This document shows, one piece after another, positions 16,134-24,087 of a DNA stretch of 64,000 bases (the stretch's first letter is position 1; each line of letters starts with the position of its first letter). The DNA is taken from the NCBI RefSeq assembly GCF_013408985.1, contig NZ_JACBZT010000001.1, forward strand, positions 5,039,197 to 5,103,196, given 5' to 3'. Source of the DNA: Petropleomorpha daqingensis. Lineage in GTDB: Bacteria; Actinomycetota; Actinomycetes; Mycobacteriales; Geodermatophilaceae. The notes under the pieces were generated by a model that saw nothing but the letters and a program-made list of their open reading frames with translations, was not told the origin of the DNA and did not search any database. The translations under genes were made by a program, and so were the position numbers.

Positions 16134-17602
16134 AAGAACACCGACAGCAGCAGCACCCCGAGCAGGCCGACGACGGAGATGATCGTCTCCATCACCGACC
16201 AGCTCTTGATCGTCTCCCCCACCGTCATCCCGAAGTACTCCTTGACCAGCCAGAAGCCCGCGTCGTTGACGTGCGAGAAGAACAGCGAACCGGCGCCGAC
16301 GGCGAGGGCGAGAAGCGCGACGGTGGGCCGGTCGAGGCCCTCGGCGAGCGGGGCGACGATGCCGGCCGCGGTGATCGTCGCGACGGTCGCCGAGCCGGTG
16401 GCCAGCCGGATGCCGACGGCGACCAGCCAGCCCAGCACGAGCGGGGAGAAGTGGGAGCCTTCCGCCCACTTCGCGATGAGGTCGCCCACCCCGGAATCGA
16501 CGAGCAGCTGCTTGAACCCGCCGCCGGCGGCCACGATGAGCAGGATGCCGGCGATCGCGGGCAGCGCCCCGCCGGTGATGGCGGAGATCCGCTCCCGGCC
16601 GAAGCCGACCGCCGTCCCGAGCGTGAACATGGCCACGATCAGCCCGATGAGCAGCGCCACCGACGGGGTGCCCAGCACGTCGGTGACCTTCTGCAGGCCG
16701 TTCTCGGGGTCGTCGACGGTGAGCTCGACGATCGCGCGGATCAGCATGAGCACGATCGGCAGCAGGATCGTGAAGACGGTCGCGCCGAACGACGGCTGCC
16801 GCCTGGGGTGCTCGTCGGTGAGGTCGGGCGAGTCGGCGACCGGCTGCACCAGGTCTCTGCGGTCGTCCTCGTCGGGGCCGAGGCCCGCCGATCCGGTGCT
16901 CCCGGTCTCCCGGCCGCCCACCCCAGCGGCCACCAGGGGCGCGGGGTGGGCGATGGCGACCCGCTGCGAGATGAACGAGCCGAACACCGGTCCGGCGATG
17001 ATCACCGCCGGGATCGCCACGATCAGGCCGAAGATCAGCACCAGGCCCAGGTCGGCGTGCAGGTTGGCGATCGCCACGAGCGGCCCGGGGTGCGGTGGGA
17101 CGAACCCGTGCAGGACCGAGAGCCCGGCCAGCGCCGGGATGCCCACGCGCAGCACCGGCTGGTCGGCGCGGCGGGCCACGAGCAGCACGACGGGGATGAG
17201 CAGGACGACGCCGATCTCGAAGAACAGCGGGATGCCGATCAGCGCGGCGACGCCCCCCATGGCCCACGGCAGCGCACGGGGGCTGACCCGGTCGACGATC
17301 CGGTTCACGATCCCGTCGGCGCCCCCGGAGTGGGTCAGCAGCCCACCGATCATCGCGCCCAGCGCGATGAGCAACCCGACGCTGCCGGTGGTCGCGCCGA
17401 GCCCTGTGGTGAAGCTGGTGACGATGTCCAGGGCGCTCACGCCCGCCACCACGCCCAGCACCGCCGAGCCGAGGATGAGCGAGACGAACGGGTGGACCTT
17501 CAGCCAGACGATCAGCACGACGACGGTGGCGATGCCGAGCAGCGCGGCGAGCACCAGCTGCGTGCTGTTGTCGGTGTGATCGATGGCGGCCAGGACCGTC
17601 AT
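16130..17602 (-). CDS. GntP-family gluconate:proton symporter
   Basis: 490 residues with about 12-14 membrane spans. GntP motifs include HPFVSLILGSAVLGVVAG near the N-terminus, GLLTHSGGADGIVNRIVDRV and the late SHVNDAGFWLVKEYFGMT. A hydrophilic central loop of about 45 residues (near 240-290) is longer than usual. It imports gluconate or a related sugar acid. ATG overlaps the gluconokinase stop, so kinase and transporter form an operon unrelated to the flanking aromatic genes. Confidence 0.89.
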   Translation of the reverse strand: MTVLAAIDHTDNSTQLVLAALLGIATVVVLIVWLKVHPFVSLILGSAVLGVVAGVSALDIVTSFTTGLGATTGSVGLLIALGAMIGGLLTHSGGADGIVNRIVDRVSPRALPWAMGGVAALIGIPLFFEIGVVLLIPVVLLVARRADQPVLRVGIPALAGLSVLHGFVPPHPGPLVAIANLHADLGLVLIFGLIVAIPAVIIAGPVFGSFISQRVAIAHPAPLVAAGVGGRETGSTGSAGLGPDEDDRRDLVQPVADSPDLTDEHPRRQPSFGATVFTILLPIVLMLIRAIVELTVDDPENGLQKVTDVLGTPSVALLIGLIVAMFTLGTAVGFGRERISAITGGALPAIAGILLIVAAGGGFKQLLVDSGVGDLIAKWAEGSHFSPLVLGWLVAVGIRLATGSATVATITAAGIVAPLAEGLDRPTVALLALAVGAGSLFFSHVNDAGFWLVKEYFGMTVGETIKSWSVMETIISVVGLLGVLLLSVFF

Positions 17603-18159
17603 GGCGTGTCCTCCTGGGTCCGGAGGTCGAGGGATCGCTCCTTGCTGAGCGCGGTGAGCACGTGGTCGGCGACCTGCGCCGCCGGGTCGACCCCCGAGAT
17701 GACCGCGCCCGGCTCGTCGTCCTGCAGCGGTTCGAGGGTCGCGAGCTGGCTGTCCAGCAGCGAGGCCGGCATGTAGTGGCCCGAGCGGTGCTCGACCCGG
17801 TCGCGGATCAGCTCCGAGGCCGCCTGGACGTGGGCGAACCAGACCGACGGGTGGCCGTCGCACAGCAGGTCGCGGTAGGCCCGCTTGAGCGCCGAGCAGG
17901 TGACGACGGCGTTGGTCCCCGCGGCCTCGTGCTCCCCGATCCAGGCCGCCAGCCGGCGCAGCCAGGGCCAGCGGTCGTCGTCGTCCAGCGGGATGCCGGC
18001 GCGCATCTTCTCGACGTTCTCCGGCGGGTGGAACTCGTCGCCCTCGGCGAAGTCCCAGCCGAGGCGGGACACCAGCTCGGCGGCGACGGTCGACTTCCCG
18101 GCGCCGGAGACGCCCATGACGACGATCGTCGTCGTGCGGGGCCCGGTCTGCTCGGCCAT
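17599..18159 (-). CDS. gntK: Gluconokinase
   Basis: 186 residues, normal for the thermoresistant GntK type. The P-loop GVSGAGKST is at residues 16-24, with the family motifs AEGDEFHPPENVEKM and TCSALKRAYRDLL. It phosphorylates gluconate to 6-phosphogluconate for the pentose phosphate or Entner-Doudoroff route. It precedes and overlaps the GntP permease gene, a standard gluconate-use pair. Confidence 0.92.
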   Translation of the reverse strand: MAEQTGPRTTTIVVMGVSGAGKSTVAAELVSRLGWDFAEGDEFHPPENVEKMRAGIPLDDDDRWPWLRRLAAWIGEHEAAGTNAVVTCSALKRAYRDLLCDGHPSVWFAHVQAASELIRDRVEHRSGHYMPASLLDSQLATLEPLQDDEPGAVISGVDPAAQVADHVLTALSKERSLDLRTQEDTP

Positions 18160-18197
18160 GATCCCGACGCTAAGCCCGCCGGTCGCGGGGGGCGACT

Positions 18198-18920
18198 TCA
18201 GACGTCGGTGATGCGGACGCCGGCGTGGGCCTTGTAGCGGCGGTTCACCGACACGAGGTTGATCGTCAGCGCCTCGACCGCGGCGGCGTTGCGCAGCCGC
18301 CCGGCGTAGATCCCGCGCATGCCCGGCAACCGCCCGGCCAGCGCCTGGACCAGGTCCGTGGACGCCCGGTCGTCGCCGACCACCATCACGTCGCCGTCCA
18401 TCTCGGGGTGCGACAGGTCCTCGAGCAGGCGCGCCGACAGGTGGTGGAACGCCCCGACCACGTGCGAGTCCGGGAGCAGGGCCGCCGCCTGCAGGGCCGC
18501 CGACCCCTCGGGGACCGCGAGGACGTAGGCACCCTTCTCGTCCCAGCCCATCGGGACGACGCAGTCCACCACGACCTTGCCCGCGAGGGGTTCGACCAGC
18601 CCGGCCAGCAGCTCGGCGTGCCCGTCGTACGGCACCGCGACGATCACCAGGTCCGCCGCGCCGGCGACGTCGGCGTTGCCCCCGCCGGTCACCGACACCT
18701 CGACCCCCGGTGCCGCCGCTCCCCCGGCGCGCTCCGCCACCTCGCCGGCCACCGCCGAGGCGCGCTCGGCGTCCCGGGAGCCGAGCAGCACCCGCTGGCC
18801 GGCCGCGGCCAGCCGCACCGCCAGCCCCCTCCCCTGCGGACCGGTGCCGCCCAGCACCCCGACCACCAGGCGGGAGACGTCGGGGGCCGGGCGGGCCGGT
18901 GCGGACTGCGTCGTCGTCAT
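18198..18920 (-). CDS. F420-dependent NADP reductase (NpdG-like)
   Basis: 240 residues. The N-terminal Rossmann motif GVLGGTGPQGRGLA and LLGSRDAERA for the NADP phosphate, the central VVDCVVPMGWDEKGAY and the C-terminal LTINLVSVNRRYKAHAGVRI are those of NADPH:F420 reductases. The enzyme moves hydride between NADP and cofactor F420. It is the last gene of the run thiolase, small protein, CoA ligase, crotonase, this gene, and overlaps the crotonase by ATGA. It can supply reduced or oxidised F420 to the LLM oxidoreductase at 55391-56437 in the same putative regulon. Confidence 0.86.
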   Translation of the reverse strand: MTTTQSAPARPAPDVSRLVVGVLGGTGPQGRGLAVRLAAAGQRVLLGSRDAERASAVAGEVAERAGGAAAPGVEVSVTGGGNADVAGAADLVIVAVPYDGHAELLAGLVEPLAGKVVVDCVVPMGWDEKGAYVLAVPEGSAALQAAALLPDSHVVGAFHHLSARLLEDLSHPEMDGDVMVVGDDRASTDLVQALAGRLPGMRGIYAGRLRNAAAVEALTINLVSVNRRYKAHAGVRITDV

Positions 18921-19876
18921 CTGAGCTCCTCGAAGTCGGTGATCTCGTCCACCAGCCCCCACTCCCGGGCGGTGACCACGTCGAGCGGGGTCCCCGTGAG
19001 CGCGAGCCAGAGCGTGCGCCAGCGGCCGATCCGCCGCGGCAGGCTGACCGTGCCGCCGGCTCCGGGCAGCAGCCCCATCGCCAGCTCGGGCAGCGCGAAC
19101 TCCGTGCCGGGTGCCGCGACCACCCGTCCCGCCCATGCGGGCAGCTCGACCCCGGCGCCGATGCAGCGGCCGTGCAGCCGCGCCTCGATCCGCGGCGAGA
19201 GCCGGGCCAGCACAGCCGCGGCGCCGGCCCGGGTGCGGACCAGGTGGGCGGTGACCGGGTCGGCCGCCGTCCCGAACTCGTCCAGATCGCCGCCGGAGCA
19301 GAAGTCGGGACCGGCGCCGTCGAGCACGACCCGCTCCACGCTCGGGTCCAGCTCCGCGATCGCGAGCCCGTCGACCAGCGCGTCCCGCAGCTGCCGCCCG
19401 TAGGCGTTGCGCCGCTGCGGCCGGTTCAGCGTGATCCGCAGCTCGCCGTCCACCCGGGCGAGCAGCACGGGGTCGGCGACGTGCGGCGGCTCGGGGCGCG
19501 GTCCGCGCCCGGCCAGCCAGCCGGCGAACTCCGGACCGGCCAGCAGCGTCGAGTAGGCCAGCGACTCCGCCTCCAGGGCGGCGGGGACGGGCAGCGACCC
19601 GCTCCACCGCAGCAGCCCGGCGAGCACGGCGGCCGCCTGCGGGAACGCGGCCACGCGCGCGGCCAGGGCCTCGCACGCGGCGTCGACGTCGGGCACCGCG
19701 ACCGCCGTCCGCGGCGCGGGACGCGACGCCAGCGTCAGGTCGACGGCGCGGAGCGTCGCGGGCTCGGCGGCCGTCCCGCGGCAGACGCCGACGACCACAC
19801 CGGCGTCCCGGTGGGCGGCCGCCACCTCGCCCGGGCCGGCGTCCGACGGCACGAAGGCCACGGGCTCGCGCAGCAC
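18917..19876 (-). CDS. Crotonase-family protein with degenerate N-terminal half
   Basis: 319 residues, about 60 longer than a normal enoyl-CoA hydratase. The crotonase core begins near residue 135 (LRITLNRPQRRNAYG) with the oxyanion turn DFCSGGDLDEFG and GRCIGAGVELPAWAG. The first 130 residues resemble the C-terminal helices of a crotonase (ESLAYSTLLAGPEFAGWL), suggesting a worn-down tandem duplicate. The catalytic glutamate in GAGVELP is kept, and PELAMGLLPGAGG carries the second. Probably an enoyl-CoA hydratase or isomerase acting with the neighbouring CoA ligase and thiolase. The GTG start lies one base after the ligase stop. Confidence 0.82.
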   Translation of the reverse strand: MLREPVAFVPSDAGPGEVAAAHRDAGVVVGVCRGTAAEPATLRAVDLTLASRPAPRTAVAVPDVDAACEALAARVAAFPQAAAVLAGLLRWSGSLPVPAALEAESLAYSTLLAGPEFAGWLAGRGPRPEPPHVADPVLLARVDGELRITLNRPQRRNAYGRQLRDALVDGLAIAELDPSVERVVLDGAGPDFCSGGDLDEFGTAADPVTAHLVRTRAGAAAVLARLSPRIEARLHGRCIGAGVELPAWAGRVVAAPGTEFALPELAMGLLPGAGGTVSLPRRIGRWRTLWLALTGTPLDVVTAREWGLVDEITDFEELR

Positions 19877-19877
19877 C

Positions 19878-21353
19878 TCAGGCGGCTCCGGCCGGCTGAC
19901 GATCGCCCAGCGCCGCGACGACCTCGCGGCGCAGCAGCTTGCCGGTCACGGTGCGCGGCAGCTCGTCCCAGAAGGCGATCCGGTCAGGGGTCCGCGAGCC
20001 CCGCAGCGACCCGCGGGCGAAGGCGCGCAGCTCCTCCGGTGCCAGCGGGCTGCCCGGCCGGACGACGACGGCGGCCTCGATGCGCTGGCCCCACTCCTCG
20101 TCCGGCACCCCGACCACCGCGGCGTCGGTGACGTCGGGATGGCGCAGCAGCACGTCCTCGATCTCGGCGGGGGCGATGTTCTCCGCGCCCCGGATGATCG
20201 TGTCGTCGACCCGGCCCTCGACGAACAGGTAGCCGTCGCCGTCGAGCCGGCCCTGGTCGCGGGTGCAGAAGAAGCCGCGGTCGTCGACCTCCGGCCCGGA
20301 CCCCGCGTACTCGCCGGAGACCTGCTCGCCGCGCACCCAGATCAGCCCGCTGGCCCCGGCGGGCAGCACCGCACCCACGTCGTCGCGGACCTCGATCTCG
20401 ATCCCGGGCACTGCCCGTCCGGCCGAGCCCAGCCGGGCTCGGACCGCCGGGTCGTCGGAGGCCACCGCGGCCCGGTGCTCCTCCGGGCCGAGGACGGTGA
20501 CCGTCGAGCTGGTCTCGGTCAGCCCGTAGGCGTTGACGAAGTCGACGTGCGGCCACTCCACCAAGGCCCGCTCGATCACCCGCGGCGGCATCTTCGCCCC
20601 GCCGTAGGCCAGCGACCGCAGCGACGGCACGGACCTGTCCGCATCGGCGTCGAGGACCCGGGCCAGCATGGTCGGCACGACCATGGCCGAGGTGACGCCC
20701 TCCCGGCGCACCAGTTCGAGCCAGCCCTCGGCCGTGAACGTCTCCAGCACCAGCGTGCGGCGGCCGGCGAACAGGTTCGTCAGCGTGTTCGACACCGCGG
20801 CGATGTGGTACGGCGGCACGCTCATCAGCGCGGCGTCGTCCGGGTCGGCCGCGGCGAACTCCACCGTGCCCAGCACGTAGGACACCAGGTTCTCGTGCCG
20901 CAGCAGCACACCCTTGGGCGCCGACGTCGTCCCGCTCGTGTAGATGACCACCGCCGGGCCGTCGGTGGGCACCGCCTGCACGTCGGCCACCGCCTCGCCG
21001 GCGTGCTCGGCGGCCAGGGCCAGCCAGGCGTCCGCGGACAGGGCGTCGTCGCCGATCACCAGCGCCCGCGGGTGGCGGGCCAGCAGGGCCGCGAGCTGGT
21101 CGGCGCCCAGCCGGTAGTTGACCGGGACCAGCGGCACGCCGGCGTACGCCGCGGCGAACAGCGCGACGGGGAACGCCGGACCGTTGACCGCGAGGTAGAC
21201 GACAGCGTCGGCACCGGCCGCGCGCACGGCCGCGGCGCCCCCCACGGCGAGCTCGCGCAGCCGCGAGGCGGTCAGCCCGCCCTCGCGGGGACCGACCACC
21301 ACGCGGTCGCCGAACCCGTCGGCGGCCATGGTGAGCAGCAGGGTGAGGTCCAC
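19878..21353 (-). CDS. AMP-dependent acyl-CoA synthetase
   Basis: 491 residues with GTG start. The AMP-binding P-loop is IYTSGTTSAPKGV near residue 140, the adenylation motif GLTETSSTV near 275, the hinge GRVDDTIIRGAENI near 390, and the C-terminal lysine region TVTGKLLRREV. It activates a carboxylic acid with ATP and CoA. It is third in the run that starts with the thiolase at 22832 and is followed immediately by the crotonase. It is more divergent from the other three ligases in the window than those are from each other. Substrate unknown. Confidence 0.9.
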   Translation of the reverse strand: MDLTLLLTMAADGFGDRVVVGPREGGLTASRLRELAVGGAAAVRAAGADAVVYLAVNGPAFPVALFAAAYAGVPLVPVNYRLGADQLAALLARHPRALVIGDDALSADAWLALAAEHAGEAVADVQAVPTDGPAVVIYTSGTTSAPKGVLLRHENLVSYVLGTVEFAAADPDDAALMSVPPYHIAAVSNTLTNLFAGRRTLVLETFTAEGWLELVRREGVTSAMVVPTMLARVLDADADRSVPSLRSLAYGGAKMPPRVIERALVEWPHVDFVNAYGLTETSSTVTVLGPEEHRAAVASDDPAVRARLGSAGRAVPGIEIEVRDDVGAVLPAGASGLIWVRGEQVSGEYAGSGPEVDDRGFFCTRDQGRLDGDGYLFVEGRVDDTIIRGAENIAPAEIEDVLLRHPDVTDAAVVGVPDEEWGQRIEAAVVVRPGSPLAPEELRAFARGSLRGSRTPDRIAFWDELPRTVTGKLLRREVVAALGDRQPAGAA

Positions 21354-21365
21354 GCCGGGCCGCCG

Positions 21366-21677
21366 TCAGTCGGAGGCGGGCAGCGGCTTGGCGTCCTTGA
21401 GCGGCAGCGGCACGCCGCCCACGGCGAGCGTGCCGGTGCCGGGCTTGGCGCACAGCAGCTCGAGGCCGAGCTCCTCGTCGGCGTAGCGCTTGCCCAGCTG
21501 CGTGCCCTCCTGCTGGCCGGGGTCGGCGCTCCCCTCGGGGGCGCTGCCGCCGCCCTTCGGGTCCCACAGCGGCACGCCGGCGCTGGTGATCTCGACCTCG
21601 CCCGCCGGGGCGCGGACGACGACCACCGAGACCGTGTCGACCGGGCTGACGAGCGTCTGGCCCACCTTCAGCTGCAT
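21366..21677 (-). CDS. Conserved small protein of unknown function in a CoA-catabolism operon
   Basis: 103 residues, no signal peptide or membrane span. It looks like a small beta-rich protein (MQLKVGQTLVSPVDTVSVVV at the start), with a proline/glycine linker in the middle and a C-terminal block ELGLELLCAKPGTGTLAVGG ending in LKDAKPLPASD. One cysteine is present. I recall similar unnamed small proteins beside acyl-CoA synthetases in actinobacteria, but cannot name a family or function. It has a 12-base gap on each side between thiolase and ligase, so it is co-transcribed and may be an accessory subunit or carrier. Confidence 0.75.
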   Translation of the reverse strand: MQLKVGQTLVSPVDTVSVVVVRAPAGEVEITSAGVPLWDPKGGGSAPEGSADPGQQEGTQLGKRYADEELGLELLCAKPGTGTLAVGGVPLPLKDAKPLPASD

Positions 21678-21689
21678 GTTCTCCCTCTC

Positions 21690-22832
21690 TCAGACCAGCT
21701 CGACGAGCGTCGCGTTGGCGGTGCCGCCGCCCTCGCACATCGTCTGCAGGCCGTACCGGATCCCGTGGTCGCGCATGTGGTGCACCATCCGGGTCATCAG
21801 CACCGCGCCGGAGCCGCCGAGCGGGTGACCGAGCGCGATCGCCCCACCCAGGGGGTTGAGCTTCTCCTCGTCGGCGCCGGTCTCGATCAGCCACGCCAGC
21901 GGAACCGGTGCGAAGGCCTCGTTGACCTCGTAGACGCCGATCTCGTCGATGCCGACGCCGGCCCGCCGCAGCAGCTTCTCCGTCGCCGGGATCGGGCCGG
22001 TCAGCATGAAGATCGGGTCGGCGCCGCTGCTCGCGCCCGTGTGGTAGCGGACGATCGGAGTCCAGCCGTGCTCGCGGGCGATCTCCGGGGTCGTCACGAG
22101 CAGAGCCGCGGCGCCGTCGGAGATCTGGCTGGCGTTGCCCGCGTGGATGACGCCGTCCTCCTTGAAGGAGGGCTTGAGCGCCCCGAGCGACTCGACGCTG
22201 CTCCCCCGCCGCACCCCCTCGTCCGCGCTCACCGTGCCCGCGTCGGTGGGCACGGGCACGAGCTGGGCGTCGAAGGCACCGGCGTCCTGCGCGGCTGCGG
22301 CCAGCGCGTGCGAGCGGGCGGCGAACTCGTCGAGCCGCGTGCGGGACAAGCCCCACTTCTCCGCGATCAGCTCGGCACCGATCCCCTGGTTGAACGGGAA
22401 GTCGTCGTAGCGGGCCATCACCTTTGGCCCGTACGGGAAGCCGGACTGCCGTGCCGAGCCCAGCGGCACGCGGCTCATCGTCTCGACGCCGCCGGCGACG
22501 ACGACGTCCTGCTGGCCGCTCATCACGCCCCACGCGGCGAAGTCCAGCGCCTGCTGGCTCGACCCGCAGGCGCGGTTGACCGTGGTGCCCGGCACCGTCT
22601 CCGGCCAGCCGGCGGCCAGGACGGCGAAGCGGCCGATGTTGCTCGACTGGTCCCCGACCTGCGAGACGCAGCCCCAGACGACGTCGTCGACGATGCCCGG
22701 GTCCAGGCCGGTGCGATCTGCCAGCTCGGTGAGCACGAGGGCCGACAGGTCCGCGGCGTGCACACCGGAGAGCGCACCGTTGCGCTTGCCGATGGGGGTG
22801 CGGACGGCCTCGACGACGACTGCTTCGCGCAC
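21690..22832 (-). CDS. Acetyl-CoA acyltransferase (thiolase)
   Basis: 380 residues. The acylated cysteine is Cys89 in NRACGSSQQAL; the active-site EVNEAFAP, GGAIALGHPLGGSG (histidine) and the C-terminal CEGGGTANAT (second cysteine) are all present. GTG 22832 is preceded by AGGAG. It cleaves a 3-oxoacyl-CoA with CoA. It heads a five-gene leftward operon and its promoter gap holds a perfect TGAC-N6-GTCA site. A role as 3-oxoadipyl-CoA thiolase for the pca pathway cannot be excluded, but the operon context favours the acyl-CoA pathway of the right-hand region. Confidence 0.91.
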   Translation of the reverse strand: MREAVVVEAVRTPIGKRNGALSGVHAADLSALVLTELADRTGLDPGIVDDVVWGCVSQVGDQSSNIGRFAVLAAGWPETVPGTTVNRACGSSQQALDFAAWGVMSGQQDVVVAGGVETMSRVPLGSARQSGFPYGPKVMARYDDFPFNQGIGAELIAEKWGLSRTRLDEFAARSHALAAAAQDAGAFDAQLVPVPTDAGTVSADEGVRRGSSVESLGALKPSFKEDGVIHAGNASQISDGAAALLVTTPEIAREHGWTPIVRYHTGASSGADPIFMLTGPIPATEKLLRRAGVGIDEIGVYEVNEAFAPVPLAWLIETGADEEKLNPLGGAIALGHPLGGSGAVLMTRMVHHMRDHGIRYGLQTMCEGGGTANATLVELV

Positions 22833-22847
22833 GACGACTCCTGGTGT

Positions 22848-22861
22848 TGACGTCAGTGTCA
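22848..22861. promoter_or_regulatory. TetR-type operator site 1, TGAC-GTCAGT-GTCA
   Basis: Perfect TGAC-N6-GTCA palindrome in the 94-base gap between the divergent thiolase (start 22832) and permuted CoA-transferase (start 22927). One of a family of matching sites confined to gene edges between 22.8 and 61.8 kb. Confidence 0.7.
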
Positions 22862-22926
22862 CACGGATGGCTCGCACCATACGCGGTCGTGCCCGGGTTG
22901 CACGAGCCCCTCGTAAGGTCCTCCGC

Positions 22927-24087
22927 GTGTCAACGGCGGGTGACTGGGCGGCCAGCGGCGTCCTCGCGCTGACCGGCCGGGCCGACGGGCCGCCGCTGCT
23001 GCCGCCCGGCCGCGCCGCCACCGTCGCCGGCGAGCTCGCCGACCGGTTCGCCGAGCGCACCGGCGTGCGGGTGGACGGCGCGGCCCTGCTCGCCGAGCGG
23101 GCCGCCTTCACCGGCGGCCGTCGCCGTGGCGCGGTGTCGGTGGGCGGGTCGTGCCGCCTTCTGCCCACCGCCGACGGCTGGGCCGCCGTCTCCTGCGCGC
23201 GACCGGACGACCCGGCGCTGCTCGGCGCCCTGGTGGGCCGGGAGCTCCCCGGCGATCCGTGGCCGGAGGTCGCGGCGTGGCTGCGCGAGCACCCCGGTGC
23301 GGTGCTCGCCGAGCGCGCCGAACTGCTCGGGGTGGCCGCTGCGCCGGTCGCCCCACGCCGGGCGCCGCAGGTCCTCCCCGAGCCGCCGCACCGCCCGGTC
23401 GCCGGGCTGCTCGTCGCCGACTTCAGCGCGCTGTGGGCCGGGCCGCTGTGCACCTCGCTGCTCGCGCTCGCCGGGGCCCGCGTGGTGAAGGTCGAGACGC
23501 CCGGCCGCCCCGACGGCGCCCGCTACGGACACCCCGGCTTCTACCGGCTGCTGCACGCCGGCACCCGGTCGGTCGTCCTCGACCCGGCGAGCGCGACGGG
23601 CCGGTCGGCCCTGGCCCGGCTGGTCGATGCCGCCGACGTCGTGGTCGAGGCGTCCCGCCCCCGGGCGCTGGCCGCGTGGGGGCTCGACGCCGCAGCGGCG
23701 GTGGCCGCCGGGACGACGTGGATCTCGCTCACCGCGGCCGGCCGGGGTTCGGGCCGGGTCGGCTTCGGGGACGACGTCGCGGCCGCCGCCGGGCTGGTCG
23801 CGAGCGACACCGACGGGACGCCGCTGTTCTGCGGCGATGCGCTCGCCGACCCGCTGACCGGGCTGACCGCCGCGGTGCTCGCCACGACCGCGCCGGCCGA
23901 CGGCTCCGGCGTGCTCCACGACGTCTCGATGACCGACGTCGTCGCACGGACGCTCGACGGGACGCCGTCCTGGCCGGCCGGCGACCTGCCCGTTGCACTG
24001 CCCCGCCGCCGCGAGCCCGCCGGCGACGCGCCCGTGGCCGGGGCCGACACCGCCGACGTCCTGCGCGAGCTCGGGCTGCCGTGCTGA
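22927..24087 (+). CDS. CaiB/BaiF-type CoA-transferase, apparently circularly permuted
   Basis: 386 residues, GTG start. The motif that normally opens this fold (here LLVADFSALWAGPLCTSLLA then GARVVKVETPG) appears only near residue 160, and the protein ends soon after the catalytic-Asp region ALADPLTGLTAAV. The first 155 residues look like the usual C-terminal part (RLLPTADGWAAVSCARPDDP). The order of the two halves is therefore swapped relative to formyl-CoA transferase. It should move CoA between acids. It runs divergently from the thiolase operon and overlaps the amidohydrolase gene. Confidence 0.78.
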   Translation: MSTAGDWAASGVLALTGRADGPPLLPPGRAATVAGELADRFAERTGVRVDGAALLAERAAFTGGRRRGAVSVGGSCRLLPTADGWAAVSCARPDDPALLGALVGRELPGDPWPEVAAWLREHPGAVLAERAELLGVAAAPVAPRRAPQVLPEPPHRPVAGLLVADFSALWAGPLCTSLLALAGARVVKVETPGRPDGARYGHPGFYRLLHAGTRSVVLDPASATGRSALARLVDAADVVVEASRPRALAAWGLDAAAAVAAGTTWISLTAAGRGSGRVGFGDDVAAAAGLVASDTDGTPLFCGDALADPLTGLTAAVLATTAPADGSGVLHDVSMTDVVARTLDGTPSWPAGDLPVALPRRREPAGDAPVAGADTADVLRELGLPC

